From Fructobacillus durionis (GTDB taxonomy: Bacteria > Bacillota > Bacilli > Lactobacillales > Lactobacillaceae), in NCBI RefSeq assembly GCF_900112405.1, contig NZ_FOLI01000001.1:62001-126000 (forward strand): a DNA stretch of 64,000 nucleotides, read 5' to 3'. The position numbers and the translations under genes are program-made. This document shows, one piece after another, positions 19,972-29,026 of this stretch. The notes beneath the pieces are model-generated. The model was not told the origin of the DNA. It saw nothing but the letters and a program-made list of their open reading frames with translations, and made no database searches. Within the stretch, counting starts at the first letter, position 1, and each line of letters starts with the position of its first letter.

Positions 19972-21327
19972 ATGGTTGATTCGGTTGAAAACTTTCAGGC
20001 TGCAAAGCCACTTGTGATTGATCAGTCTTCAAGCATTCAGCCGGAAGATTTATCAGTTCTATTTAATTTATACCTTCCTTTTTTGGGGGCTAAGGCCTAC
20101 GCCCTTTACCAGTTTTTCTACGAAGAAAAGAAGGGGGCGGGCCAGGTACCAGCTTCCTTTCAAAATCACTATTTAATCCTGGATTCACTGTCTTTGTCTG
20201 CTCCAGACTTCGTCCGTGCTCGAAAAGCCTTGGAAGGGCTGGCATTGTTGAAATCCTACCAGGGACAGCAGATGGGCCAGGAAAAGATGCGTTACGTTTT
20301 GCAAAAGCCATTGTCAGCAGCGGCTTTCTTTAAAGAAGACCTGCTTTCCGGCTTGCTCTTTCACTACGTTGGTGAGGAACGTTATTTGGCCCTTGCCAAG
20401 CGCTACCAGCAAAATGCTGGCCCAAGGCTAAATGCTGAACAAGACGTTTCGGCTTCTTTCCTTTCTGTTTTTGATTTGCCAGAGAGCTCTCAGAAACCGA
20501 AAGTTGCCTTGAATGATCAGGCTGCTGAACGTCCTCGAACCGGTTTCAGCCAGTTAAGCTTTGACTTTGACGGGATGGCCGAGCTGGTGCACGGGACAAC
20601 TGTTGATAAGATTCAGAAGGCCCGTGAACTGATTCTTACACAGCAGGTTCTTTATGGTTTGAACGAAGCGGAGATGGCAACGGCCGTAACCCGCTCCATT
20701 AACTTGGATGACCATGAAGTCAACAAGCAAGCCTTCCTAGCCTATCTCGCACAAACTTGGGCTTCAAAGAAGCAGGAAAAGCAGTTAGCAGAGATGGAAA
20801 AGTCGCCGGCGGTAGACAGCAAAGAACAGCCTGTAGCCCAGCCAGCACAGAGGACTGGTAATAAGAAGCTGGCAGGCCTTTATCGGGCGGCCAATGAACT
20901 ATCACCAATTGACTTCATTTGGCAGATTAAGCAGCAAAATTCTGGTTATGTGACCCAAAACGAGCGGCGAATGTTAAACGATTTGGTTGCCAACCGTATC
21001 TTACCGGTACCAGCCATTAACATGTTAACCTACTTAATTTTGGTGGATATGGACCAAGCTGATTTGAAGCGGAACTTACTAGATACCATTGCAAATTCAT
21101 GGGCGAAGGCAGGTGTTCGCACTGCAGAAGATGCTTTTGCAGCGATTATGGCGCATAATAAAAAGAGCAAAGAACGGACCAGCCAACCAAAGAGTGGTTG
21201 GAATCGTCAGCCAGTTAAAAAAGAGCCGGCCTTTACTTCAAACGAAGCGGCTAGCCAGCAGAAGGTTGATTCTGATGCGGTGAAAGACGCTTTGAAATTA
21301 ATGAAAAACTATAAGACAAAGGACTAA
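19972..21327 (+). CDS. dnaB: Replication initiation and membrane attachment protein DnaB
   Basis: Firmicute DnaB (not the helicase) helps DnaD and DnaI load the replicative helicase at origins and stalled forks. The 451-residue protein has the N-terminal winged-helix-like part (LFNLYLPFLGAKAYALYQFF) and a C-terminal DnaD/DnaB2 domain around residues 305-385 (SPIDFIWQIKQQNSGYVTQNERRML), separated by a Gln/Ala/Lys-rich linker. The ATG abuts the coaE stop (TAAATG) with AGGAGGGG upstream. Divergent in sequence, as is usual for this protein. Confidence 0.88.
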   Translation: MVDSVENFQAAKPLVIDQSSSIQPEDLSVLFNLYLPFLGAKAYALYQFFYEEKKGAGQVPASFQNHYLILDSLSLSAPDFVRARKALEGLALLKSYQGQQMGQEKMRYVLQKPLSAAAFFKEDLLSGLLFHYVGEERYLALAKRYQQNAGPRLNAEQDVSASFLSVFDLPESSQKPKVALNDQAAERPRTGFSQLSFDFDGMAELVHGTTVDKIQKARELILTQQVLYGLNEAEMATAVTRSINLDDHEVNKQAFLAYLAQTWASKKQEKQLAEMEKSPAVDSKEQPVAQPAQRTGNKKLAGLYRAANELSPIDFIWQIKQQNSGYVTQNERRMLNDLVANRILPVPAINMLTYLILVDMDQADLKRNLLDTIANSWAKAGVRTAEDAFAAIMAHNKKSKERTSQPKSGWNRQPVKKEPAFTSNEAASQQKVDSDAVKDALKLMKNYKTKD

Positions 21328-21332
21328 GATTT

Positions 21333-22286
21333 ATGCAGGATTTGGCAAGTGTTTTAAAAGAATTTTCGAAGCGCTACCCTGCTATCGGAAATGACAAAGC
21401 GGCAGCAGCCTTTGAAGCGGTTCAGCAGGATCAAGATATCCGTGACTTCTGGACAGAAAACCAGGCAAACTTGAAACCAGATGCCCTGGTTGTTTCCATG
21501 ACGGACTTGTTTGAATTTGTTCGTGAAAAAAAGCGTTCGGCGGATGGAAAGCCGGCCCTTTACCCGGGCTATCGGCCAACTTTGGTTGTTGAAAAGGGCT
21601 ACCCACACGTGGCCTATGAACCAACGGAAGAAACGAAGAAGAGTCTTCGTCAAGCAGCCTTGCTCCGTTCGATTGCGGTTCCAAAGTCGGTTGCGAAAGC
21701 CGATTTGAATCAAATCGTAGAAGAAGTTGGTTCGGATGAAGGACGCGCGCCTGCCGTGGCGGCCGTTGTTTCGACTTTCTCAGCCTTGGTTAATCAGCAC
21801 GAAAACGGTGGCCAAGACTTCGTTCCTGGTGTTTACCTTTCGGGTGACTTTGGCGTTGGAAAGACCTACTTGATGGGGGCCTTTGCAAACGCCTTGGCCT
21901 ACAACGGCATTGGGGTCATGATGGTTCACTGGGCAACTCTAATTGAGCGCTTGAAGGGTTCATTTGGAAACAATGGGGACCAGTCGCTTTTGGATTTGAT
22001 TGACGAAGCGAAGAAGGCGCCGGTTTTGATTTTGGATGACCTTGGTGCGGACACCTTATCATCATGGTCCCGTGACTCCGTTTTGGCTGTGATTCTGGAA
22101 TACCGGATGCAGCACGAATTAACGACCTGCTTTACTTCCAACTTTGATTTGAACTCTTTAGAAAAGTATCTTAGTCAGACCAAGGACGGGCAGGAGCCAG
22201 GTAAGGCCGCTCGTTTGATGCAACGTGTGCTGTACCTTTCAAAGCCGGTCGCTATGGCAGGTAAAAACCGCCGTTTGGACCGCTAA
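21333..22286 (+). CDS. dnaI: Primosomal protein DnaI (helicase loader)
   Basis: AAA+ ATPase that loads the hexameric replicative helicase. The 317-residue protein has an N-terminal helicase-binding domain (1-140) and a DnaC-like ATPase domain with Walker A GDFGVGKTYLMGA near 171, Walker B VLILDDLGADTLSSW near 230, and the sensor segment CFTSNFDL. Five bases after dnaB, so co-transcribed and co-functional with it. Confidence 0.94.
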   Translation: MQDLASVLKEFSKRYPAIGNDKAAAAFEAVQQDQDIRDFWTENQANLKPDALVVSMTDLFEFVREKKRSADGKPALYPGYRPTLVVEKGYPHVAYEPTEETKKSLRQAALLRSIAVPKSVAKADLNQIVEEVGSDEGRAPAVAAVVSTFSALVNQHENGGQDFVPGVYLSGDFGVGKTYLMGAFANALAYNGIGVMMVHWATLIERLKGSFGNNGDQSLLDLIDEAKKAPVLILDDLGADTLSSWSRDSVLAVILEYRMQHELTTCFTSNFDLNSLEKYLSQTKDGQEPGKAARLMQRVLYLSKPVAMAGKNRRLDR

Positions 22287-22318
22287 CTCGAATTTTCTCT
22301 CATAAAGAAGGCTTTATC

Positions 22319-23401
22319 ATGACAAAACATTGGCGAAAAATACTCCTTATTGCAGCGATTACATTGGCCTGCTTTTTTCTGGGTCGTTTGGATAGCTTTT
22401 GCTACAAGCAACCAGTGGGGCAGGTGACCGCTGTTAAGACGGTGGCATCCGATGAATCAACGGATGAACATGAAAATGAAGACCGTTCTTACACACAGAA
22501 GCTGACCGTAAAGCTTCTGAACCGTTCTGGCCAAACCGTTACGATTAAAAACGACTACTACGCCTCGCATGCCGAATCTGATCAATACCATGTTTTTGAT
22601 CAGATTTTGCTACACAAGACCTCCTCTGGCTACCAGGTGGATATGCCGAAGCGGGATTCCTTGCTCTTTGCTTTGTTAGGTTTCTTATTCTCGGGACTCT
22701 ACTTCTCGATGAGTCGACGAAAGTTCTCTTTCTTAGGCCTATCAATCATCGTAAACGCTGGCTTATTCATCCTAACGATTATCTGGGATGCTTCGGCTCG
22801 CGCACTTCCAGTGCTACCGGTCTTTTCGGTTTTGGCTGTGGTCCTTTCTGGCCTAGCGTTGTACTTTGTCTTGGGGCACGGTCTACAGGCTTGGATAACC
22901 TGGTTAGCAACAGTGATTGCCACATTATTGGCACTCTTGGCCATGGCCATCGTGATTGCTTTAACCGGGGCGACCGGTGTGCACTTTGAAACCATGTCCT
23001 ATGTCACCCAGGTACCGCAACCCGTCTTCTATGCCCAAGCTGTGATTGGGGTGCTGGGTGCTGTCATGGATGAATCCGGGGATATTGTTGCCGGACTCTT
23101 CGGATTACAACGTGAATCTGCCGACCGTTCTTTCTCAGACTATTGGCAGGCCGGCCTATCCGTGGGACGTGAAATTTTAGGAACATTGACCAACGTCTTG
23201 TTCATGATTTTCATTGCCGAAACCATTCCGATGGTTGTCTTAATGCTCCGTAACGGTAATAATTGGTCTTACATTTTGGATCAAACGATGAACCTTGGTA
23301 TTCTACAGACCGTGGTTTCTGCTCTTGGAATCGTCTGGGCGGTACCGGTCACGGCCTTCTTAACGGCGACGCTTTTGACGCGAAAGGAGACAGCAAAATG
23401 A
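22319..23401 (+). CDS. YibE/F-family membrane protein, long form
   Basis: A 360-residue integral membrane protein: an N-terminal signal-anchor (IAAITLACFFLGRL), an extracytoplasmic part of about 90 residues rich in charged residues, then seven or eight helices. The family signature appears as YAQAVIGVLGAVMDESGDIVAG and GREILGTLTNVLF. The family's function is unknown; members usually occur in adjacent pairs, as here. The stop overlaps the next start by four bases. Confidence 0.82.
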   Translation: MTKHWRKILLIAAITLACFFLGRLDSFCYKQPVGQVTAVKTVASDESTDEHENEDRSYTQKLTVKLLNRSGQTVTIKNDYYASHAESDQYHVFDQILLHKTSSGYQVDMPKRDSLLFALLGFLFSGLYFSMSRRKFSFLGLSIIVNAGLFILTIIWDASARALPVLPVFSVLAVVLSGLALYFVLGHGLQAWITWLATVIATLLALLAMAIVIALTGATGVHFETMSYVTQVPQPVFYAQAVIGVLGAVMDESGDIVAGLFGLQRESADRSFSDYWQAGLSVGREILGTLTNVLFMIFIAETIPMVVLMLRNGNNWSYILDQTMNLGILQTVVSALGIVWAVPVTAFLTATLLTRKETAK

Positions 23402-24177
23402 ATGGGATTTTTGTTTTAATTCTGCTACTTTTGATTTCGTTGCTGTTCGTTGGTGGTAGGCAGGGTGCCTTAACTTTCTTAGGCCTCTTCTTAAACTGTA
23501 TTTTGATTTTCTTATTGATTACTCTGGTTAACTGGGGCTTTACGCCAATGGTTGTTCTGCCCATTATGGCGGTTCTCATCTTATCGGTGGCTATTTATCT
23601 TTCAGCTGGCCGTCAGAAAGTCCTGGCCATTACTTGGAAGACTTCGGTCCTCGTGCTGCTGCTCATTATGGTCTCAGCCTATTTGGCACAGCATCTGGGA
23701 CATCTACAGGGATACACCTTGGAGAACTCAGATGAGTTGGAGGGATTGTCCTTAGCGGTCGGAATTGACTTTTCAAACCTGGCCATTATCGTCATGGTCA
23801 TTTCAGCCCTTGGAGCGATTGCGGAAGCGGCCATGGCGGTAACTGCCGATCTCTTTGAAGTGGTGGAGCGAACGCCAGACATTACTTTGGATAATTTGAA
23901 AGCTCAGGGTACAACCATTGGTTCACAGATTCTTGGGACGGCGATTAACACCTTGTTCTTTGGAATGTTAGGGGCTAATATTCCACTTCTCGTTTGGTTC
24001 TTCCGTTTGCACTATTCTGCAGCTGAATTCATGAACGGAAAGCTCTTAATCTTTGAAGTCGTCACGATGCTCCTGGGAATGATTGGTATTATGTGCTCAA
24101 TCAAAGTGGCGATTTTCTTTGTTGAACATGCTTTCCATAAGGAAGGAAGAGGTATTTTAAATGAATCAGACCTTTAG
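23398..24177 (+). CDS. YibE/F-family membrane protein, short form
   Basis: 259 residues, about seven helices, starting at ATG 23398 with AAAGGAGA upstream; a longer frame from 23263 runs out of phase inside the preceding gene and is rejected. It shares with its partner the motifs SALGAIAEAAMAVTADLFEV and GSQILGTAINTLFFGMLGAN. The two probably form a complex; function unknown. It overlaps the following small gene by 17 bases. Confidence 0.82.
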   Translation: MNGIFVLILLLLISLLFVGGRQGALTFLGLFLNCILIFLLITLVNWGFTPMVVLPIMAVLILSVAIYLSAGRQKVLAITWKTSVLVLLLIMVSAYLAQHLGHLQGYTLENSDELEGLSLAVGIDFSNLAIIVMVISALGAIAEAAMAVTADLFEVVERTPDITLDNLKAQGTTIGSQILGTAINTLFFGMLGANIPLLVWFFRLHYSAAEFMNGKLLIFEVVTMLLGMIGIMCSIKVAIFFVEHAFHKEGRGILNESDL

Positions 24178-24463
24178 TCTTATTGAAGAAATCACTCGAA
24201 ACGACGGTAGTATCTACTACGAACTAGGTAATGTCACGGAGAACTCCCGCGCCGAGTACGCTGCTGACCACGGCTTTATTAAGATGGTTCGTATTTTAAA
24301 GATGAACGTGCCCCGTTCATCCCACTTGCTAAAGGTGGAAGAATATCTAAACAAAACCTACGAGCAGTTGCCAATTGAAGCCGACCACTTTGATGAATGG
24401 GTGAAGCCGGAAGAGATTCAAAAGGAAATGCAGCAGGTTCTTCTCGACAACAAGCTAGGATAA
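24161..24463 (+). CDS. Small cytoplasmic protein of unknown function linked to YibE/F pair
   Basis: 100 residues, acidic and soluble (YYELGNVTENSRAEYAADHG, then an amphipathic C-terminal half). Not recognised. AAGGAAGAGG lies upstream within the previous gene and the 17-base overlap shows translational coupling, so it is likely a partner of the YibE/F proteins. No terminator follows before the tRNA promoter. Confidence 0.65.
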   Translation: MNQTFSLIEEITRNDGSIYYELGNVTENSRAEYAADHGFIKMVRILKMNVPRSSHLLKVEEYLNKTYEQLPIEADHFDEWVKPEEIQKEMQQVLLDNKLG

Positions 24464-24495
24464 GTGAACCTTTTCATTTATTCGCTTTTAATTGC

Positions 24496-24524
24496 TTGAA
24501 AAAGTCAGAAAATTTCTTTATAAT
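24496..24524 (+). promoter_or_regulatory. Promoter of tRNA-Cys
   Basis: TTGAAA, 17-base spacer, perfect TATAAT, 24 bases before the tRNA. Confidence 0.85.
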
Positions 24525-24548
24525 CATAAGCGTTGTTAAACGCTTGAT

Positions 24549-24619
24549 GGTGGTATAGCCAAGCGGTAAGGCATGGGTCTGCAACACCCTGATCACCGGT
24601 TCGATTCCGGTTACCACCT
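24549..24619 (+). tRNA. tRNA-Cys (GCA)
   Basis: 71-base cloverleaf: acceptor GGTGGTA / TACCACC, D-arm with AGCGGTAAGG, anticodon loop CTGCAAC (anticodon GCA), T-arm CCGG-TTCGATT-CCGG, discriminator T. CCA is not encoded. Own promoter and terminator, solitary. Confidence 0.96.
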
Positions 24620-24623
24620 TTTC

Positions 24624-24661
24624 GGCCATTTTCTAGGATTCCTGGAAGGTGGCCTTTTTTT
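24624..24661 (+). terminator. Terminator after tRNA-Cys
   Basis: GGCCATTTTC / GAAGGTGGCC, 10 bp with two wobbles, then seven T. Confidence 0.88.
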
Positions 24662-24703
24662 GTTCCAATAAAAAAGAGCGCCTCGGTACTCTCAAATACA
24701 TTC

Positions 24704-25392
24704 TTACTTCTTCTTATTAATTTCATCCAACTTTGCATCAATCTTATTTAAACGGTTTCGCAGTTCATCAATGGTTTTATCTTCCTGCTGCTGGGTGAAG
24801 AAGGAGGTTACCGTACTGGAATGGTTCCAATCAGCCCGATGCCCAGAAACATGAGAACAATGGCGATGCTGCGTCCGACTTCGGTCTTAGGAGAGATATC
24901 ACCGTAACCCACTGTTGTCACTGTGACAACGGGCCACCAGAGGGCATTACCAAAGTTCGTATCTTCGGCCAACGCGTAGATGCCGGCTGAAATCATAATC
25001 AATACAAGTGTAAAGGTCATCAAATAGATGAAACCGTTAGTATTGAGGAACTTATCGATGTTCCTTTTGAACTGGACGCTAAAGCCGATAATACGGACGA
25101 AACGTAGTAGTTTCAAAATTTTATTTGCTCGTGAAATACGGAATAGCGTAAAGAAGGCGTCGAAGGGAATAATGGCTAATAAATCGAAGATATTGGCTTT
25201 GAAAAAGGCCCACTTATTTTTGGTTTGTGTGAATCGGACAATGTAGTCAATCCAGAAGAAAAGTAGGATGAGTCGATCAATCAGGAAAAACGGTGCTTAA
25301 TAAATTGAAATCAGACCTGCAATATCCAGTCCCGCTAATGATATTGAGATGAGTGCTAGCAGCCCTACAACTGCGTGATATAACTTTTTCAT
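24704..25392 (-). pseudogene. Potassium channel (six-helix VIC type), inactivated
   Basis: Reading minus from ATG 25392 (AGAGG upstream) gives a voltage-gated-type channel: MKKLYHAVVGLL, an S4-like arginine-rich segment (LRFVRIIG), pore helix and selectivity filter TVGYGD, final helix, and a coiled C-tail ending DAKLDEINKKK. There are two faults: codon 32 is TAA (25297-25299, just after LISIY, the next residues [10 protein letters not shown] continuing in frame), and a one-base loss near 24815-24822 shifts the frame after IGTIP, so the tail is only readable in another frame. Two independent lesions make this a true pseudogene rather than a sequencing error. A fragment of 102 residues with the filter remains open. 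Confidence 0.88.
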
Positions 25393-25506
25393 AAAATGAC
25401 CTCTTAGATGGGTGGTTAAGAAGGCTATGATTTAGTCTTGAAGTTTTGTCTTTTCTTTCATTGTAACGCAATGAGACAAATATGTACGCCCGGTGGGGGC
25501 ATGGTG

Positions 25507-25827
25507 TTAGTTAGCAAAAGTCGTGTTCTTGACTTTCCAATCTTCCAACTTGATGGTCACCCAGAATCCGTAAATACCGATTGTGATAATCATAAAGAAA
25601 AGCCACTTGATCCAGTTACCAAATAGTCCGCTGGCAGTTCCATGGAATCGAAGGCGGCGACCTTCGACAACGGTATGGTTAATCTTCCAACCGTAAATCC
25701 AAACTAAGGCAAGGGGATAAAGAATGCCTAGTGTACAGATAGTGATAATAAAGCCAAGAATTCGCCAACCGATGTAAGAAGCTAATCCACCATCAAAGAA
25801 TGAGTTGCGACCAAATTTACTTTCCAA
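25507..25827 (-). CDS. DUF898-family small membrane protein
   Basis: A 106-residue protein with two or three membrane helices. It has the duplicated-looking YjgN/DUF898 pattern: FDGGLASYIGW, then INHTVVEGRRLRFHGTASGL, then GNWIKWLFFMIITIGIYGFW. Function unknown. The gene stands alone; GGAGAAGT precedes the start. Confidence 0.8.
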   Translation of the reverse strand: MESKFGRNSFFDGGLASYIGWRILGFIITICTLGILYPLALVWIYGWKINHTVVEGRRLRFHGTASGLFGNWIKWLFFMIITIGIYGFWVTIKLEDWKVKNTTFAN

Positions 25828-25914
25828 AATACTTCTCCTAACAGCTTTTAGCGTGGTTCAGACTGCTGCACGTTTTTTGATGCTTCATTCAATGTAACAT
25901 AATCTGACGGTACT

Positions 25915-25946
25915 AAAAAAGAAGGCCATGCGGCCTTCTTAAAATA
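25915..25946 (-). terminator. Terminator after the 25960 small gene
   Basis: GAAGGCC / GGCCTTC around a four-base loop with T6 on the minus strand. Confidence 0.85.
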
Positions 25947-25959
25947 ATAGCGATTCACT

Positions 25960-26136
25960 TTAGTCGTCCAAGTGTTCCAAAGTTTGCTTGTAGGCATCGA
26001 TGTAGGCGAACATGGCACGTTCACCGTCAATGCTTGTGTCACTGTCGTTCTTCTTGGCCATGTCGATACGCGCTTGAACAGCTAGCTTGGTAATCATCAT
26101 TGCAAAGTCGTGTGCTCGTTCTTCTTTACTAATCAT
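25960..26136 (-). CDS. Small acidic protein of unknown function
   Basis: 58 residues starting MISKEERAHDFAMM and ending KQTLEHLDD; helical, soluble, no recognised domain. ATG at 26136 is preceded by AAAAGGAGAAAC at a good distance; the longer frame from 26157 would begin before that ribosome site. Own terminator. Confidence 0.65.
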   Translation of the reverse strand: MISKEERAHDFAMMITKLAVQARIDMAKKNDSDTSIDGERAMFAYIDAYKQTLEHLDD

Positions 26137-26418
26137 AAAAGTTTCTCCTTTTATCAATATAAAATTAATGTTTTATTACTTAAAGGATAACAAAAGTAGA
26201 CGACTTTGTGATAAATATCTGCAGTAAAAAGACACTTTCTTAGAAATAGTGGACTAAATTCTAATGAAAAAGCTTAAATTTATCGTTTTTTAGAATATAA
26301 AATGTTCAAAAAAACACAAAATTGTTAATTATAAGAATACATCGCCTTTATAAAAAGCATTTATCAAGATAAAAAATGCACAAATTCCTTTTGGAAAAAG
26401 TAATAACTCTAATAAGTA
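26137..26418. other. AT-rich intergenic stretch
   Basis: About 280 bases, very AT-rich with several A/T homopolymers. I see no open frame, tRNA or stable hairpin. It must hold the minus-strand promoter of the 25960 gene at its left end and upstream elements of the SemiSWEET promoter at its right end. Confidence 0.6.
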
Positions 26419-26427
26419 TGTTATAAT
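26419..26427 (+). promoter_or_regulatory. Extended -10 promoter of SemiSWEET gene
   Basis: TGTTATAAT, consensus extended -10; no good -35. About 45 bases before the start codon. Confidence 0.6.
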
Positions 26428-26472
26428 ATCTTTAAATTATTCAAGCGAGTAATAGAATAGGAGAATGAATTC

Positions 26473-26793
26473 ATGGGAATGCGTGTTGATAACTACGTTG
26501 ATCCGAAAGATAAGAAACCAGTTGATGCTAAGCGAATCAAGATGTTGAAGCTCTTTTCAAAGGTGGCCACGGCTACTTGTATCTTGATGTACGTTTCTTA
26601 CATTCCACAAATTATGTCAAACTTCTCTGGGAACCCTGTTAACCCTGTGCAGCCTGCCGTTGCGATGATTAACGCGACCCTTTGGACGGGTTATGGTTGG
26701 TTGAAGACTTATAAGGATTGGCCAATCATCATCTCAAATATTCCAGGTGTGTTCTTCGGATTGGTAACGATTGTGACGATTTACGTTCACTAA
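26473..26793 (+). CDS. SemiSWEET-family sugar transporter
   Basis: 106 residues with three membrane helices after a 25-residue charged N-terminus, the size of a SemiSWEET half-transporter, which dimerises to move sugars. The PQ motif is in YVSYIPQIMSNF (helix 1) and NATLWTGYGW and NIPGVFFGL mark helices 2 and 3. ATG 26473 follows AGGAGAATG. Stand-alone gene with promoter and terminator; substrate unknown. Confidence 0.82.
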   Translation: MGMRVDNYVDPKDKKPVDAKRIKMLKLFSKVATATCILMYVSYIPQIMSNFSGNPVNPVQPAVAMINATLWTGYGWLKTYKDWPIIISNIPGVFFGLVTIVTIYVH

Positions 26794-26808
26794 AATTATT
26801 TTTTATTG

Positions 26809-26839
26809 AAAAAGCAGCACGTTTTCGTACTGCTTTTTT
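26809..26839 (+). terminator. Terminator after SemiSWEET gene
   Basis: AAGCAG-ACG / CGT-CTGCTT with one mismatch, loop TTTT, six T. Confidence 0.82.
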
Positions 26840-26904
26840 GTCTGCTTTTCTTTTCAATTAGGCAGGTGGTAAAATAATGCTTATTGAGATGGGAGGAAAG
26901 TAGG

Positions 26905-28938
26905 ATGCCGTTAACATTAACCGATAAAGTCAGTGCCTTATCAGGCGTTGGACCCAAGCGCGAGCAGGCCTTGCAAGACTTAGGTATTTTTACCATTGAT
27001 GATTTGCTGTCCTACTATCCTTACCGTTATGACGATTTAGGCGAGCGCCTGCCATCCGAAACTCTGGATGGGGAAAAGGTCACCTTTAAGGGTGTGATAT
27101 CCACACCAGCCGTTGTCCGCCGTTATGGGAAAAGGTCACAAACGGCGATTGGACTGCTCGTTGACCGTGAAAACGTTCGGGTGACTTTTTTCAACCAACC
27201 TTGGATTGCTAAAAACTTAGAAGTCGGTCAAGAGGTAGCGGTATACGGCACTTATAACGCGGCGAAGGCGGCTTTGACGGCGATTAAATTGGTACCTGCT
27301 TCCATTGACGGTCTTGCGCCAATTTATCCAGTGTCAAAGGCTATTAAGGCTAAGACAATTGCAGAGCTAGTGGAACAAGCTTGGGGACAGCTGCGAGGGA
27401 GCTTGCCTAACCTGGTGCCAACGGCTCTTCGTGAAAAGTACCGCCTGCTCGACAAGAACCAACAAGTTGAGTACTCTCACTTTCCAAAGGATAAAGTCGA
27501 ATCCAAGGCTGGTCGTCGTTCGGCTGCCTTTGAGGAGTTTTTCCTCTTTCAAATGCGTTTGCAACTGATTAAGCAGGCGGATCAGCGCTTTTTAGGGGAA
27601 GCACTGAATTATGATAAAAAACAGGTTGCGGACTTTATTCAGTCCCTACCTTTTCAGTTGACCGGTGCTCAGCAGCGGGTGGTTGATGAAATTTTAGCCG
27701 ACCAGGCAGCGCCCCAGCACATGAACCGCTTGTTGCAGGGAGATGTTGGTTCTGGTAAAACGGTGGTGGCCGCCATTGCCATGTACGCTGCGGTAACCGC
27801 TGGTGCCCAGGGAGCTATCATGGCGCCAACTGAAATTCTGGCTCAGCAGCATGCGAAAGGCTTAGCCAAGTTATTTGAGTCTGCTGGTATCCACCTGCGG
27901 GTGGAACTGCTGACATCGGGCTTGAAGGCGGCGCAACGCCGACAAATTTTAGAGGACCTCGAATCGGGTGATATCGACATTGTTGTTGGAACCCATGCCC
28001 TGGTGCAAGACGGCGTTTACTTCCACCACCTTGGTGTGGCAGTCATTGACGAGCAGCACCGTTTCGGTGTGAAGCAACGTGCCAAACTTCGTGAAGGGGG
28101 TGTGAACCCGGATATCCTAGCGATGACGGCAACGCCAATTCCAAGAACCTTGGCCATTACGGCTTATGGTGAAATGGAAGTTTCCATTATTGATGAATTG
28201 CCAGCCGGCCGTAAGCCAATCATTACCAGCCAACTTTCAAACCGTCAGTATGATCAAGCCATTGATTTATTGAGAGCGGAGTTGGCTAAGGGGGCCCAGG
28301 CCTACGTGGTGACGCCCTTGATTGAAGAGTCCGAAACATTGGATGTGCAAAACGTGACAGCGGTCTACCAAGAGTTACAAGAAGCTTTGCCAGACTATAC
28401 GGTGGGACTTTTGCATGGCCGTTTGCCAAAGGAAGACAAGGACGTCTTAATGGCCGGTTTTGCTAATAACGACGTGCAAGTTTTGGTTGCAACGACCGTG
28501 ATTGAAGTTGGGGTCGATGTGCCAAACGCTTCGATTATGTTAATATTAGATGCTGACCGTTTTGGCCTGGCCCAGCTCCATCAACTCCGTGGACGTGTTG
28601 GTCGAGGAGACCGACAGTCCTACACGGTTCTGCTGGCCGATCCGAAGACCGACTACGGGAAGGAACGCTTGGCCGCCTTGGTGCAAACGACAGATGGTTT
28701 TGAATTAGCCCAACGTGATTTGGAGTTGCGTGGTTCTGGTGATATTTTGGGAACCAAGCAGTCGGGAATGCCGGACTTCAAAGTCGGGGACCCGGTTAAG
28801 GATTTGACCATGTTGACGATTGCCCAGGAAGAAGCGTTGAAACTTGTTCGACAGCCCGACTGGGAACAAGAGGTGGATAATCAGGCCTTGGTCGATAAGT
28901 TATCGACGACAATGGCTGCTTACCGCCATTTTGATTAA
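26905..28938 (+). CDS. recG: ATP-dependent DNA helicase RecG
   Basis: Remodels stalled forks and Holliday junctions. 677 residues: wedge/OB domain (1-190), Walker A GDVGSGKTVVA near 281, DEQHRFG (motif II), TATPIPRT (motif III), and motif VI QLRGRVGRGD with the TRG region after it (ELRGSGDILGTKQSG). ATG 26905 with GGGAGGAAAG upstream. recG-plsX-acpP order is conserved in lactobacilli. Confidence 0.96.
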   Translation: MPLTLTDKVSALSGVGPKREQALQDLGIFTIDDLLSYYPYRYDDLGERLPSETLDGEKVTFKGVISTPAVVRRYGKRSQTAIGLLVDRENVRVTFFNQPWIAKNLEVGQEVAVYGTYNAAKAALTAIKLVPASIDGLAPIYPVSKAIKAKTIAELVEQAWGQLRGSLPNLVPTALREKYRLLDKNQQVEYSHFPKDKVESKAGRRSAAFEEFFLFQMRLQLIKQADQRFLGEALNYDKKQVADFIQSLPFQLTGAQQRVVDEILADQAAPQHMNRLLQGDVGSGKTVVAAIAMYAAVTAGAQGAIMAPTEILAQQHAKGLAKLFESAGIHLRVELLTSGLKAAQRRQILEDLESGDIDIVVGTHALVQDGVYFHHLGVAVIDEQHRFGVKQRAKLREGGVNPDILAMTATPIPRTLAITAYGEMEVSIIDELPAGRKPIITSQLSNRQYDQAIDLLRAELAKGAQAYVVTPLIEESETLDVQNVTAVYQELQEALPDYTVGLLHGRLPKEDKDVLMAGFANNDVQVLVATTVIEVGVDVPNASIMLILDADRFGLAQLHQLRGRVGRGDRQSYTVLLADPKTDYGKERLAALVQTTDGFELAQRDLELRGSGDILGTKQSGMPDFKVGDPVKDLTMLTIAQEEALKLVRQPDWEQEVDNQALVDKLSTTMAAYRHFD

Positions 28939-28955
28939 ATATTGTTATTTAATTG

Positions 28956-28978
28956 AAAAAAGATAGCAAAGTGCTATC
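28956..28978 (-). terminator. Hairpin with U-tract only on minus strand
   Basis: GATAGC AAAGT GCTATC preceded on plus by six A. On minus it is a textbook intrinsic terminator, yet no minus-strand gene lies upstream of it. On plus it lacks a T-tract and so would not terminate recG. Confidence 0.5.
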
Positions 28979-29026
28979 GCTAAAATAATGATTATTGAAC
29001 GTAGATACATTTAAAGGAGAATTGCT

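Noticed and set aside
25848-26042. 64-aa minus-strand ORF
   Set aside because: Overlaps the 25960 gene out of frame, crosses its terminator, and has no ribosome site.
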